Assembly: GCF_014190875.1 (NCBI RefSeq)
Contig: NZ_JACHVS010000001.1
Location: forward strand, 2,356,001 to 2,420,000
Direction: 5' to 3'
Length of the DNA: 64,000 bases
From: Paeniglutamicibacter cryotolerans
Lineage (GTDB): Bacteria; Actinomycetota; Actinomycetes; Actinomycetales; Micrococcaceae
Shown here one piece after another: positions 47,782-57,669 of the stretch (positions within the stretch are counted from its first letter, which is position 1; each line of letters begins with the position of its first letter). A model generated the notes under the pieces. The model was given only the letters and a program-made list of their open reading frames with translations, was not told where the DNA came from and made no database searches. A program made the position numbers and the translations under genes.

Positions 47782-49344
47782 CTAGACGAGCGGGGCGTCG
47801 AGGGCCGAGTTGGCCGCAGCGAGGATGGAGCCGTCGCTGATCAGCTGGAACACTGCCTCGATTTCGGGGGCGATGTACCGGTCGGTGCCCGGGCCTTCGA
47901 CCTTGGTGCGGATGGATTCGCGCACTGCAGTGATCACCGCAGAGGACTTGGTGCTGGCAAGTCCGCCGTCACGCATGTCCAGTGCGCGGGCGCTGGTGAG
48001 CAGTTCGATGGCCAGCACGCGGGCCAGGCCATCGACGGCCTTGCGCAGCTTGAGGCCTGCGTGCCAGCCCATGGAGACGTGGTCCTCCTGCATGGCCGAA
48101 GACGGGATGGAATCCACCGAGGCCGGAACGGCCAGGCGCTTGAGCTCGGAGACGATGCCGGCGGCGGTGTACTGGGCGATCATGTGCCCGGAGTCGACTC
48201 CCGGATCATCGGCCAGGAAGGCGTTCAGGCCGTGGCTGCGGGCGGTGTCCAGGAAGCGGTCGGTGCGACGCTCGGAGATCGAGGCCAGGTCGGCGACGGC
48301 GATGGCCAGGAAGTCCAAGACGTAGCCCATCGGGGCGCCGTGGAAGTTGCCGTTGGATTCGACACGGCCATCGGGGGTGACCACGGGGTTGTCGATGGCC
48401 GAGGCCAGTTCGATGGAGGCAACCGATTCGGCATGGGCCAAGGTGGCGCGCACGGCGCCATGGACCTGCGGGGCGCAACGCAGCGAGTAGGCGTCCTGCA
48501 CGCGGGTGAACTGGTGGGCGCCGGCCTTCTGCTCGGCCAGTAGCGGGGAGCCGGCAAGCACGGTGCGCATGTTGGCGGCCGCGGCCATCTGGCCCGGGTG
48601 CGGGCGCAGCGTGTGCAGGTCCGGCGCGAAGACATCGTCGGTGCCCAGCAGGCCCTCGACGCTCATGGCGGCGGAAAGGTCGGCGATGCTGACCAGCTTG
48701 CGCAGGTCCGAGGAGGCCATCAGCAGCATGCCCAGCATGCCGTCGGTGCCGTTGATCAGCGCCAGGCCTTCCTTCTCGGCCAGCACTACCGGTTCGATGC
48801 CGGCGGCGGCCAGGGCCACGGCGGCATCGACCAGTTCGCCGTCCGCATTGCGGACCTTGCCCTCACCCATGACTGCCAAGGCGCAGTGCGAGAGCGGGGC
48901 GAGGTCACCGGAGCAGCCCAGTGAGCCGTATTCGCCGACGACGGGGGTGATGGCGGCGTTCAGCAACGCGGCGTAGGTCTGTGCGACCACGGGGCGAACG
49001 CCGGTGCGGCCGGTTGCCATGGTGGAGAGGCGGTTGAGCATCAGGCCGCGGATGACCTCGCGGTCGACCTCGGTGCCGGAGGAAGCGGCGTGCGAGCGGA
49101 TCAACGAGCGCTGCAGCTGGGTGCGCAGCTCGATCGGGATCTGCTTGGTGGCCAGCGCGCCGAAGCCGGTGGAAACGCCATAGTGCGGGATGGTGTCGTT
49201 GACCAGCGCGTCAATGACGGCGCGGGATTCGGCCATGGCTGCCAGCGATGCGGCCGAGAGCTCGATCGGGGCCAGGTGGCGTGCGACGTTGACGACGTCG
49301 GCGGGGCTGAGGGCTCCGGTTGAAACGCTGACGATGGAGGTCAT
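47782..49344 (-). CDS. hutH: histidine ammonia-lyase
   Basis: 520 residues starting MTSIVSVSTGALSPADV. Removes ammonia from histidine to give urocanate. The MIO prosthetic group forms from three residues usually A-S-G; here the motif reads GSLGCSGDLAPLSH, so the tripeptide is C-S-G. The Tyr motif (HYGVSTGFGAL) and FxxxQD-like region follow the family. GGAGG precedes the ATG. Transcribed divergently from the IclR gene; operators between them probably control both arms. Confidence 0.96.
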   Translation of the reverse strand: MTSIVSVSTGALSPADVVNVARHLAPIELSAASLAAMAESRAVIDALVNDTIPHYGVSTGFGALATKQIPIELRTQLQRSLIRSHAASSGTEVDREVIRGLMLNRLSTMATGRTGVRPVVAQTYAALLNAAITPVVGEYGSLGCSGDLAPLSHCALAVMGEGKVRNADGELVDAAVALAAAGIEPVVLAEKEGLALINGTDGMLGMLLMASSDLRKLVSIADLSAAMSVEGLLGTDDVFAPDLHTLRPHPGQMAAAANMRTVLAGSPLLAEQKAGAHQFTRVQDAYSLRCAPQVHGAVRATLAHAESVASIELASAIDNPVVTPDGRVESNGNFHGAPMGYVLDFLAIAVADLASISERRTDRFLDTARSHGLNAFLADDPGVDSGHMIAQYTAAGIVSELKRLAVPASVDSIPSSAMQEDHVSMGWHAGLKLRKAVDGLARVLAIELLTSARALDMRDGGLASTKSSAVITAVRESIRTKVEGPGTDRYIAPEIEAVFQLISDGSILAAANSALDAPLV

Positions 49345-49392
49345 GTTTTGTCCTTTTGTGAGTGCTCCGAAAACCCGGAGCTTGCCATGTGG

Positions 49393-49420
49393 TGAAATAC
49401 ACGTTTCAATAAGTGAAACG
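49393..49420. promoter_or_regulatory. IclR-type operator cluster between hutH and the IclR gene
   Basis: CGTTTCAATAAGTGAAACG (49402-49420) is a perfect palindrome with 7-bp arms. A further TGAAA half site at 49393 pairs with the left arm, giving three alternating half sites (TGAAA, TTTCA, TGAAA). This matches the TGAAA-type boxes of IclR regulators. A TGAAAAACG element follows near 49451. Confidence 0.65.
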
Positions 49421-49495
49421 CAGTGAAGCCCAAAGGGCAACCCCGCGTCATGAAAAACGACACGTAAGTGAAGCACATCCACCCAGGAGTGAAAA

Positions 49496-50197
49496 GTGGC
49501 AGAACCCTCGACCCGGACAGTAGAACGGGCCCTGCAGTTGCTGGGCTCGGTCTGCGACGCCGGCTCGTTGTCACTGGCCGACGCGGCACGGGGCACCGAG
49601 CTCTCGGCTTCGACGGCGCTGCGACTGCTGCGCACGCTGGAATCCACCGGGTTCGTCCGCAAGGACGAGGACGGGGCCTACCGGCCCGGGCTGCGCATCG
49701 TGCAGCTCGGAGCCCAGGCGCTGAGCCACGAGTCGATCATTTCGCTTGCCGAGCCGGGCCTGGCCCGACTCGTGGAAGCCACCGGTGAATCGGCCTACCT
49801 CAATGTCAAGGCCAACCACGGGGCGGGGGCCGACCAGGGCCTGTACATCGCCATGCGCGAGGGCACCCACTCGGTGCGCCATTCCTCGTGGGTTGGACGT
49901 ACGGTCCCGCTGAAGGGAAGCGCCTCTGGCGCCGTCCTGACAGGCAACACACCCGTCTGCGGGTACGCGGTGGTGGACCGCGGCGTCGAAGCCGACGTCA
50001 CGGCCATCGCAGCACCCATCACGGTGACCATGCATGCTCCCGACGGGAGCATCTCGGGCCGGCGCGTCATCGCCGCGCTCAGCGTGGTCGCCCCCAGTTA
50101 CCGCATGACCCCCGAAAAGGTCAGTGCCATCGGCTGTCTCGTCACAGCCGAGGCCGACCGCATCTTGACCGCCTACCAACAGGAGAACCAGCCATGA
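49496..50197 (+). CDS. IclR-family regulator of the hut genes
   Basis: 233 residues from GTG 49496 behind CAGGAG. N-terminal winged helix ([29 protein letters not shown]) and C-terminal effector domain, somewhat short. Its stop overlaps hutU (ATGA), so it is produced with the operon it probably controls. Urocanate or another histidine intermediate is the likely effector (inference). Confidence 0.9.
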   Translation: MAEPSTRTVERALQLLGSVCDAGSLSLADAARGTELSASTALRLLRTLESTGFVRKDEDGAYRPGLRIVQLGAQALSHESIISLAEPGLARLVEATGESAYLNVKANHGAGADQGLYIAMREGTHSVRHSSWVGRTVPLKGSASGAVLTGNTPVCGYAVVDRGVEADVTAIAAPITVTMHAPDGSISGRRVIAALSVVAPSYRMTPEKVSAIGCLVTAEADRILTAYQQENQP

Positions 50198-51873
50198 GCT
50201 TTACCCAACATGATCCCTCCCGCGTCATCCGTTCGCCGCGCGGCACCACGCTGACGGCCAAGAGCTGGCAGACCGAGGCGCCGCTGCGCATGCTGATGAA
50301 CAACCTGGACCCCGAGGTCGCCGAGCGCCCCGAGGACCTGGTCGTCTACGGCGGCACCGGCCGCGCGGCCCGCTCCTGGGAAGCCTACGACGCGATCATC
50401 AAGACCCTGACCGACCTGGAAGAGGACGAGACCCTGCTGGTCCAGTCCGGAAAGCCGGTCGGCGTGTTCCGCACCAACAAGTGGGCACCGCGCGTGCTCA
50501 TCGCCAACTCGAACCTGGTCGGCGACTGGGCCACCTGGCCCGAGTTCCGCAAGCTCGAGGCCGAGGGCCTGATGATGTACGGCCAGATGACCGCCGGTTC
50601 CTGGATCTACATCGGTACCCAGGGCATCCTGCAGGGCACCTACGAGACCTTCGCCGCCATCGGCGAAAAGCGCTACGGCGGCACCCTTGCCGGTACGTTG
50701 ACCCTCACCGGCGGCTGCGGCGGCATGGGCGGCGCCCAGCCGCTGGCCGTTACCCTCAACGGCGGCGCCTGCCTGATCATCGACGTGTCCGAGGAACGCC
50801 TGCGCCGCCGCCTGGGCAAGCGCTACCTGGACGACGTCGAGCTGGACCTGGACGCAGCGATCGCCAAGGTCACCGCCGCCAAGAACGAGAAGCGCGCCCT
50901 GTCCGTGGGCTACGTCGGCAACGCCGCCGAGGTCTTCCCGGAACTGCTGCGCCGCCAGAAGGCCGGGCAGATCGACATCGACATCGTCACCGACCAGACC
51001 TCCGCGCACGACCCGCTGTCCTACCTGCCGGTTGAATTCACCGTCGAGAACTGGGACGCCGAGGCCAAGACCGACGAAGCCGGCTTCACCCTCAAGGCAC
51101 AGGCTGCCATGGCCGCACACGTGAAGGCCATGGTCGAGTTCCAGGACATCGGCGCCGAGGTCTTCGACTACGGCAACTCGATCCGCGACGAGGCCCGCAA
51201 GGGCGGCTACGACCGCGCCTTCGAATTCCCGGGCTTCGTCCCGGCCTACATCCGCCCGCTGTTCTGCGAGGGCCTGGGCCCGTTCCGCTGGGTGGCGCTT
51301 TCAGGGGACCCGGAAGACATCCGCGTCACCGACGAGGCACTGAAGAACCTGTTCCCGGAGAACGAGCACCTGCACCGCTGGTTGGATGCAGCCCAGGAGC
51401 ACGTCGAATTCGAGGGCCTGCCGGCACGCATCTGCTGGCTCGGCTACGGCGAACGCCAGAAGGCCGGACTGCTGTTCAACCAGCTCGTCGCCGAGGGCAA
51501 GGTTTCGGCGCCGATCGTGATCGGCCGCGACCACCTGGACTCCGGTTCGGTGGCCTCCCCGTACCGCGAGACCGAGGCCATGGCCGACGGTTCGGACGCC
51601 ATCGCCGACTGGCCGCTGCTCAACGCCCTGACCGCCACCAGCTCCGGTGCCACCTGGGTCTCGATCCACCACGGCGGCGGTGTCGGCATCGGCCGTTCCA
51701 TCCACGCCGGGCAGGTCTCGCTGGCCGACGGCACCGAGCTGGCAGCGGCCAAGCTCGAGGCGCTGCTGACCAACGACCCGGGCATGGGCGTGATCCGCCA
51801 CGTGGATGCCGGTTACCAGCGTGCCGTGGATGTGGCTGCCGAGCGCGGCGTTCGCATCCCGATGGCAAAGTAG
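50194..51873 (+). CDS. hutU: urocanate hydratase
   Basis: 559 residues starting [18 protein letters not shown]. Adds water to urocanate using tightly bound NAD+, giving imidazolone propionate. Hallmarks: [34 protein letters not shown] (NAD site) and [15 protein letters not shown] near the C-terminus. AGGAG at 50181 precedes the ATG, which overlaps the IclR stop. Confidence 0.97.
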   Translation: MSFTQHDPSRVIRSPRGTTLTAKSWQTEAPLRMLMNNLDPEVAERPEDLVVYGGTGRAARSWEAYDAIIKTLTDLEEDETLLVQSGKPVGVFRTNKWAPRVLIANSNLVGDWATWPEFRKLEAEGLMMYGQMTAGSWIYIGTQGILQGTYETFAAIGEKRYGGTLAGTLTLTGGCGGMGGAQPLAVTLNGGACLIIDVSEERLRRRLGKRYLDDVELDLDAAIAKVTAAKNEKRALSVGYVGNAAEVFPELLRRQKAGQIDIDIVTDQTSAHDPLSYLPVEFTVENWDAEAKTDEAGFTLKAQAAMAAHVKAMVEFQDIGAEVFDYGNSIRDEARKGGYDRAFEFPGFVPAYIRPLFCEGLGPFRWVALSGDPEDIRVTDEALKNLFPENEHLHRWLDAAQEHVEFEGLPARICWLGYGERQKAGLLFNQLVAEGKVSAPIVIGRDHLDSGSVASPYRETEAMADGSDAIADWPLLNALTATSSGATWVSIHHGGGVGIGRSIHAGQVSLADGTELAAAKLEALLTNDPGMGVIRHVDAGYQRAVDVAAERGVRIPMAK

Positions 51874-51886
51874 GGCGCACCACACT

Positions 51887-53230
51887 ATGGACGGCACTCT
51901 CGGAACACTCATTGAACCGGCCAAGACGGCCGAGAAGACCAAGGGGTTGTGGCGATTCTTCGTCTACAGCCTGATCGGGATCTTCATGTTCTTCATCCCC
52001 ATCAACATCGGCGGGAAAGAGACCATCCCGCTGGACCACCTGGTCAGCGCGATCACCACGGCACTGGGCCCGGTGGTCAAGTACCTGATCCTCGGGCTGA
52101 TCCTGGCTGGAACGATCTTCCCCTTCGCCTCCGGGCGTTGGCGTGAGTCGCGGATCAAGACGCTGTTCGCGTTCCTGAACATCCTGGGCCTGGCAACGGG
52201 CACCATGATGGTGTTCAACGTGGGACCGGCACTGCTCTTCGAACCGGACCTCGGACCGTTCCTGTTCAACAAGCTGGTGGTTCCGGTGGGAATGATAGTG
52301 CCCGTGGGTGCCGTCTTCCTGGCCCTGCTCGTGGGCTACGGACTCATGGAATTCGTCGGGGTGCTCGTGCAGCCGGTCATGCGACCGATCTGGCGCACCC
52401 CCGGCCGCTCCGCCATCGACGCCGTGGCGTCGTTCGTGGGCAGCTACTCGCTGGGCCTGCTGATCACCGACCGGATGTACCAGTCCGGCCGCTACACCGG
52501 CCGCGAATCGGCGATCATCGCCACCGGCTTCTCCACCGTCTCGGTCACCTTCATGCTGATCGTGGCCAAGACGCTGGATATCATGCACCTCTGGCTTCCC
52601 TACTTCTTCCTCACCTTCGGCGTGACGTTCCTGGTCACCGCCATCGTGGTGCGGATCCCGCCGCTGAGCCGGGTCGAAGACGAGTACTTCCCGGCTGCCA
52701 CCGCGCAGCCGGAGGAGAAGGTCACTTCGCGCCGGTTCGCCACCGCCTGGGGCGAGGCCATGGGCATGCTGAGCACCGCACCGAAGCTGGGCGCCAACGT
52801 CTGGGTCAACTTCAAGGACGGGCTGCTGATGTCGATGGCGATCCTGCCCTCGATCCTCTCGGTCGGCCTGATCGGCCTGCTGCTGGCCCGCTTCACCCCG
52901 GTCTTCGACTGGCTTGGATTCATCTTCCTGCCGATCACCTGGGCCGTAGGCCTGCCTGACCCGATGCTCGCAGCCAAGGCCTCGGCCGTCGGCATCGCCG
53001 AGATGTTCCTGCCGGCCACCGTGGTCGCCGGGCACGAATCGGAGCAGCTGCGCCTGGTCATCGCCGTGGTTTGCGTGTCGGCGATCATCTTCTTCTCCGC
53101 CCTGGTGCCCTGCATCCTGGCCACCCGGATTCCGGTCAAGGTCTGGCAGCTGTTCGTCATCTGGGCCCAGCGCGTCGCGCTGACCCTGCTGATCACCACC
53201 CCGATCGCCTTCCTGATGGTGGGCAACTAG
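51887..53230 (+). CDS. YjiH-family membrane protein, candidate transporter of the hut operon
   Basis: 447 residues from ATG 51887. About ten hydrophobic helices; nucleoside-recognition/GATE-type domains (FVGSYSLGLLITDRMYQ, GFSTVSVTFMLIVAK) typical of YjiH proteins. It lies 13 bp after hutU and 4 bp before the M20 gene, so import of histidine or urocanate, or export of a product, is likely. No transport data define this family. Confidence 0.82.
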   Translation: MDGTLGTLIEPAKTAEKTKGLWRFFVYSLIGIFMFFIPINIGGKETIPLDHLVSAITTALGPVVKYLILGLILAGTIFPFASGRWRESRIKTLFAFLNILGLATGTMMVFNVGPALLFEPDLGPFLFNKLVVPVGMIVPVGAVFLALLVGYGLMEFVGVLVQPVMRPIWRTPGRSAIDAVASFVGSYSLGLLITDRMYQSGRYTGRESAIIATGFSTVSVTFMLIVAKTLDIMHLWLPYFFLTFGVTFLVTAIVVRIPPLSRVEDEYFPAATAQPEEKVTSRRFATAWGEAMGMLSTAPKLGANVWVNFKDGLLMSMAILPSILSVGLIGLLLARFTPVFDWLGFIFLPITWAVGLPDPMLAAKASAVGIAEMFLPATVVAGHESEQLRLVIAVVCVSAIIFFSALVPCILATRIPVKVWQLFVIWAQRVALTLLITTPIAFLMVGN

Positions 53231-53234
53231 GACA

Positions 53235-54518
53235 ATGAGCGTGCAAACATCAACAGTTAATTCACTGCTGGCGGCCATCGCCGACGTCGGCCGCGACCAG
53301 AAGCGCGGGGGCTACTCCCGTGCCGTGTACTCGGACGCCGAGCTGAGCCTGCGCGAATGGTTCATCGCCGAGGCGACCACCCGCGGCCTGGAGGTCTCCA
53401 CCGATGCCAACGGCATCATCTGGGCCTGGTGGGACCTGCCCGGCGCCACGGACGTCGCAGCATCGCGCCGCGGCGCGCTGGTCACCGGATCGCACCTGGA
53501 CTCGGTTCCCGGCGGCGGCGCGTTCGACGGCCCGCTGGGCGTGGCCAGCTCGCTGGCGGCCTATGACGTGCTCGCCGCCCGCGAGGCCTCCGGTGCTCTT
53601 CTGCGCAACCGCGCCATGGCCATCTCGGTCTTCCCCGAGGAGGAGGGCTCGCGCTTCGGCGTGGCCTGCCTGGGCTCGCGCCTGCTCACCGGCGCCATCG
53701 ACCCGGTGCGTGCGCTGAACCTGCGCGACGCGGCCGGCAACACGTTCGCCGACGTGGCCAAGGCCAACGGCATGGACCCGGCGGGCTTCGGCCGCGACGA
53801 GTCGACGCTGGGGTTGATCGGCGACTTCATCGAGCTGCACGTGGAGCAGGGCAAGGGCCTGAACTCCGAGGCGTTCACCGACGCGGCGGGCCGCGGTCCG
53901 GCGCTGGCAGTGGGCGACACCATCCTGGGCCACGGCCGCTGGAAGCTGAGCTTCACCGGCCAAGGCAACCACGCCGGCACTACGCTGATGTCCGACCGCT
54001 CCGACCCGATGCTCGCCGCCGCGCAGTGCGTGGTGGCGGTGCGCCAGACCGGTGCCGCGCAGGACAATGCGCGGGCCACGGTGGGCCGGCTGGAGCCGGT
54101 GCCCGGCGGCACGAACGTCATCGCCTCGCGCGTGGACCTCTGGCTGGACGTGCGCCACCCGGACGACGCGATCACCGCGATGCTGGTCGAGAAGATCCAC
54201 GGCCAGGCGCAGCGGATCGCGGCCCTGGAGGGATGCTCCGTGTTGCTGACCGAGGAGTCCTTCTCCAACACGGTTCACTTCGACCCGGCGCTGGCCAAGG
54301 CACTGTCGGTCTCGGTGCGCCGCACCGTCGCCGACGCGCCGCTGCTGCCCACCGGCGCCGGCCACGACGCCGGGGTGCTCGCCTCCGAGGTCCCCACCGG
54401 GATGCTCTACGTGCGCAACCCCTCGGGCATCAGCCATTCGCCGGAGGAATACGTCGAAAACGACGATGCCCACGCCGGGGTGCTGGCCCTGGCCGACGTC
54501 TTGGAGGACCTGCTGTGA
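53235..54518 (+). CDS. M20-family amidohydrolase (allantoate/N-carbamoyl-amino-acid hydrolase type), probable HutG substitute
   Basis: 427 residues. Dizinc site motifs: TGSHLDSVPGGGAFDGPLG, FPEEEGSRFG and FIELHVEQG, plus the dimer-domain GQGNHAGTTLM and C-terminal GAGHDAGVLA. The family hydrolyses N-carbamoyl or similarly capped amino acids. Here it sits between hutU and hutF. HutF yields N-formylglutamate and no HutG-type deformylase is present, so it most likely removes the formyl (or formimino) group from glutamate. Its stop overlaps the hutF start (GTGA). Confidence 0.85.
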   Translation: MSVQTSTVNSLLAAIADVGRDQKRGGYSRAVYSDAELSLREWFIAEATTRGLEVSTDANGIIWAWWDLPGATDVAASRRGALVTGSHLDSVPGGGAFDGPLGVASSLAAYDVLAAREASGALLRNRAMAISVFPEEEGSRFGVACLGSRLLTGAIDPVRALNLRDAAGNTFADVAKANGMDPAGFGRDESTLGLIGDFIELHVEQGKGLNSEAFTDAAGRGPALAVGDTILGHGRWKLSFTGQGNHAGTTLMSDRSDPMLAAAQCVVAVRQTGAAQDNARATVGRLEPVPGGTNVIASRVDLWLDVRHPDDAITAMLVEKIHGQAQRIAALEGCSVLLTEESFSNTVHFDPALAKALSVSVRRTVADAPLLPTGAGHDAGVLASEVPTGMLYVRNPSGISHSPEEYVENDDAHAGVLALADVLEDLL

Positions 54519-55756
54519 GCACCGAGAACCTCGTGACCGTCCCGGGGCCGGTCAATGCGCATTCACATGCGTTCCACCGGATCCTGCGCGGTCGTACCCA
54601 CGAGGGCGCCGACGGCGGCGCCGGTACGTTCTGGACCTGGCGCGACCAGATGTATGCCGCAGCGGCGGGCCTGACCCCGGCCGGCTACCAGCAGCTGGCC
54701 ACGGCGACGTTCGCCGAAATGGCGGTCACCGGCTGGACCGCGGTGGGGGAGTTCCACTACCTGCACCACGATGTCGACGGCACCCCCTATGGTGCCGCCG
54801 GAACCGGTGAAACCCACGCCATGGAGCGGGCCCTGGCCCGCGCCGCAAAGGCAGCCGGCATCCGCCTAGTGCTGCTGGACACCTGCTACCTGCAGGGCGG
54901 ACTGGGTGCCGACGGAGCGGCGCTGGAACTCAACGAGACCCAGGTCCGCTTCTCCGACGGCGACGTCGCCGGCTGGCTGGCCCGCCACGACTCGCTGGCC
55001 GCCGCGCTGGCGCAGGAGGACGCGGGCGAGGGACTGGTGAGCCTGGGGGCGGCCATCCACTCGGTCCGCGCCGTCTCCCCGGAGGCGCTCGCACAGATAG
55101 CTGCCGGGCTTGACCCGACGCTGCCGCTGCACGTGCACCTGTCCGAGCAGCCCGCCGAAAACGAGGCCTGCCTGGCCGCGTACGGACTGAGTCCGACCGG
55201 GCTGCTGGAACGGGCCGGACTGCTGGGGGCCCGGCTCTCGGCCGTGCACGCCACGCACCTGAGCGAGGCGGACATTGCGGCGCTGGGTGCGGCGGGCGCC
55301 GGCATCGTGATGTGCCCGACCACCGAGGCCGACCTCGGCGACGGCATCGGCCCGGCCCGCGAGCTTGCGGACGCCGGGGCCGTCATCAGCCTGGGCACCG
55401 ACCAGCACGCGGTGGTGGACCCGTACCTGGAACAGCGCGCGCTGGAACATGGGGAACGGCTGCGCAGCGGGGTCCGCGGGCGCTTCAGCCCCACGGAAAT
55501 CGCCGCCGCGGCCCGCGCCGGCGGCCTGCGCTCGCTGGGCCTGGCCGAGAACGAGGACCACCTGGTGGTCCGCGCCGACACGATGCGCACCATCGGTTCG
55601 CGTGCCGCGCAGCTGCCGCTGACCGCCACGGCGGCGGACATCGCCGAGGTGCACATCAACGGGGTGCTCGTCGCGAAGGACGGCATTCACACGACATTGG
55701 GGGACCCGGCAGCACTGTTCGCCGCGTTCCTCGCCGAACACGGGGAGTTTTCATGA
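54515..55756 (+). CDS. hutF: formimidoylglutamate deiminase, short N-terminus
   Basis: 413 residues from GTG 54515. Amidohydrolase superfamily: GPVNAHSHAFHRILRGRTHEG (metal His pair), LHVHLSEQPAENEAC, SAVHATHLSEADI and SLGTDQHAVVDP. Converts N-formimino-glutamate to N-formylglutamate and ammonia. The usual 35-40 residues forming the first strands of the beta-sandwich are missing: the protein starts only a few residues before the metal-binding strand, and the sequence upstream belongs to the M20 gene. The terminal beta-sandwich strand is also modified. It overlaps hutI by ATGA. Confidence 0.9.
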   Translation: MSTENLVTVPGPVNAHSHAFHRILRGRTHEGADGGAGTFWTWRDQMYAAAAGLTPAGYQQLATATFAEMAVTGWTAVGEFHYLHHDVDGTPYGAAGTGETHAMERALARAAKAAGIRLVLLDTCYLQGGLGADGAALELNETQVRFSDGDVAGWLARHDSLAAALAQEDAGEGLVSLGAAIHSVRAVSPEALAQIAAGLDPTLPLHVHLSEQPAENEACLAAYGLSPTGLLERAGLLGARLSAVHATHLSEADIAALGAAGAGIVMCPTTEADLGDGIGPARELADAGAVISLGTDQHAVVDPYLEQRALEHGERLRSGVRGRFSPTEIAAAARAGGLRSLGLAENEDHLVVRADTMRTIGSRAAQLPLTATAADIAEVHINGVLVAKDGIHTTLGDPAALFAAFLAEHGEFS

Positions 55757-56952
55757 GCACCACGCTGATCACCAATATCTCGGAGCTGTTCACCTCCGAC
55801 GCCGCCGCCGGCATCATCACCGACGCCGCGATCCTCTTCGAGGGTGAAACCATTGCCTGGCTCGGTGCCGCCACCGATGCCCCGGCCGCGGACACGGTAC
55901 TTGACGCCGGGGGGCGCGCCGCCCTGCCGGGCTGGGTCGACTCGCACTCGCACCTGGTTTTCGCCGGGGACCGCAGCCGCGAATTCGTGGCCCGCATGGC
56001 CGGTCAGGACTACGCGGCCGGCGGCATCGCGGTGACCACTGCGGCCACCACCGCGGCATCGGATTACGAACTGACCCGCCTGGTCATGGGCCGGGTCGCC
56101 GAGGCGCTGGCCAACGGCACCACCTTCATCGAGACGAAGACCGGATACGGTCTGAGCGTCGAGGAGGAGGCCCGCCACGCGCGGATCGCCTCCACGGTGG
56201 TGGACCGGGTCACCTACCTGGGTGCGCACCTGGTTCCGGCGGGCATGGATGCGCAGGAGTACACGGACCTGGTCTGCGGGGAGATGCTCACGCGCGTGCT
56301 GCCGTACGTGCAGTTCGCCGACGTGTTCTGCGAACAGGGAGCCTTCAACGAGGCCCAGTCCCGCCAGGTGCTCACTGCCGCGCGCGAGGCGGGCCTTGGC
56401 CTGCGCGTGCACGGCAACCAGCTGAACCCCGGCCCCGGGACCAAGCTCGCCGTGGAGTTCGGTGCCGCTTCGGTGGACCACGTGAACCACATCGACGCCT
56501 CGGACATCACCGCGCTGGCCGGTTCCTGGAAGAGCTGGGACGCTGTAACGCGCACCGGAACGCCGGGCACCGTGGCCACCTGCCTGCCGGCCTGCGACCT
56601 GTCCACCCGGCAGCCGTTGGCCCCGGGCCGGGAGCTGATCGACGCCGGCGTGCAGATAGCGCTGGCATCGAACTGCAACCCGGGCACCAGCTACACCTCC
56701 TCGATGGCATTCTGCGTCTCCACCGCCGTGCTGCAGATGAAGCTGAGCATCGAGGAAGCCGTCACGGCAGCCACCTACGGCGGCGCCCTGGCCCTGGGCG
56801 TGCAGGATTTGGTCGGTTCGCTGGAGGTTGGCAAGCGCGCCGACCTGCAGCTGCTGAACGCACCGTCCATTGCGCACCTGGCCTACCGTCCGGGCATGAA
56901 CATGTCCGGCCCGGTCTTCCGCGCCGGCGCATTGGTGGCCGGCTCGCTCTAG
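55753..56952 (+). CDS. hutI: imidazolonepropionase
   Basis: 399 residues. Opens the imidazolone ring to N-formimino-L-glutamate. Metal motifs [25 protein letters not shown] and [13 protein letters not shown] are intact, and [10 protein letters not shown] matches the family substrate loop. Last gene of the hut operon, followed by a terminator. The order hutU-transporter-M20-hutF-hutI places all later steps in one transcript. Confidence 0.96.
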   Translation: MSTTLITNISELFTSDAAAGIITDAAILFEGETIAWLGAATDAPAADTVLDAGGRAALPGWVDSHSHLVFAGDRSREFVARMAGQDYAAGGIAVTTAATTAASDYELTRLVMGRVAEALANGTTFIETKTGYGLSVEEEARHARIASTVVDRVTYLGAHLVPAGMDAQEYTDLVCGEMLTRVLPYVQFADVFCEQGAFNEAQSRQVLTAAREAGLGLRVHGNQLNPGPGTKLAVEFGAASVDHVNHIDASDITALAGSWKSWDAVTRTGTPGTVATCLPACDLSTRQPLAPGRELIDAGVQIALASNCNPGTSYTSSMAFCVSTAVLQMKLSIEEAVTAATYGGALALGVQDLVGSLEVGKRADLQLLNAPSIAHLAYRPGMNMSGPVFRAGALVAGSL

Positions 56953-56977
56953 GGACACACGTCACTGCACCAGCCAC

Positions 56978-57013
56978 GCGGCGCTCCCGGTTCACATCGG
57001 GGGCGCCGCTTCG
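56978..57013 (+). terminator. terminator of the hut operon
   Basis: 12-bp stem (56978-56989 with 56998-57009) with one G-T pair, 25 bp after the hutI stop. Confidence 0.75.
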
Positions 57014-57034
57014 TGCTCGGGGGTGCAGTCGTGA

Positions 57035-57047
57035 TAGACAGATATGC
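57035..57047 (+). promoter_or_regulatory. -10 box for tpx, leaderless pattern
   Basis: TAGACA at 57035-57040, 7 nt before ATG 57048; no ribosome-binding site. Confidence 0.45.
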
Positions 57048-57545
57048 ATGGCTATCACCGCATTCAAAGGCACCCCCGTCCAGACCGTCGGCGAACTTCC
57101 CGCCCTCGGCACCACCGCCCCTTCCTTCACGCTGACCGGCGCGGACCTGGGCGATGTCAGCAGCACGGCGCTGGCGGGACGCCGCGTCGTGCTGAACATC
57201 TTCCCGAGCGTCGACACCGGCACCTGCGCCGCCTCGGTGCGCCGCTTCAACGAGCTGGCAGCCGGACTGGAGAACACCACGGTGGTCTGTGCTTCCGCCG
57301 ACCTCCCCTTCGCACTGGGCCGCTTCTGCGGTGCCGAGGGCCTGCAAAACGTGGTTCCGGCCTCCAGCTTCCGCTCGGACTTCGGCGCCGTCTACGGCCT
57401 GACCCAGGCCGAGGGACCGCTGCGCGGCCTGCTGGCCCGCGCCGTCGTGGTGCTCGATGAGAGCGGCTCAGTCGTGCACGCCCAGGTCGTCCCGGAAATC
57501 ACCACCGAACCGGACTACGACGCGGCCATCGCGGCCCTGAACTAA
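57048..57545 (+). CDS. tpx: thiol peroxidase (atypical 2-Cys peroxiredoxin)
   Basis: 165 residues, normal length. Peroxidatic Cys in [18 protein letters not shown] and resolving Cys in [18 protein letters not shown]. Reduces organic and hydrogen peroxides with thioredoxin. Single gene with its own promoter and terminator. Confidence 0.95.
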   Translation: MAITAFKGTPVQTVGELPALGTTAPSFTLTGADLGDVSSTALAGRRVVLNIFPSVDTGTCAASVRRFNELAAGLENTTVVCASADLPFALGRFCGAEGLQNVVPASSFRSDFGAVYGLTQAEGPLRGLLARAVVVLDESGSVVHAQVVPEITTEPDYDAAIAALN

Positions 57546-57571
57546 CCAGCGCCCAGCGACTGGAACCTTCC

Positions 57572-57624
57572 GGCCGCCGGCATCGTCCCCACACACCGGG
57601 CCGACGCCGGCGGCCGTTTCGTTG
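57572..57624 (+). terminator. terminator of tpx
   Basis: Perfect 10-bp arms GGCCGCCGGC and GCCGGCGGCC (57572-57581 and 57606-57615) followed by GTTTCGTT. Confidence 0.7.
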
Positions 57625-57656
57625 CGGGGCGGCGCCCATCTGCGGGTGCCGGCCGT

Positions 57657-57669
57657 TAGGATCGGGAAC
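57657..57669 (+). promoter_or_regulatory. -10 box for the CPBP gene, leaderless pattern
   Basis: TAGGAT at 57657-57662, 7 nt before ATG 57670; no ribosome-binding site. Confidence 0.45.

Noticed and set aside
53262..54473. Antisense open frame across the M20 gene
   Set aside because: Shadow frame of a gene with clear dizinc motifs.
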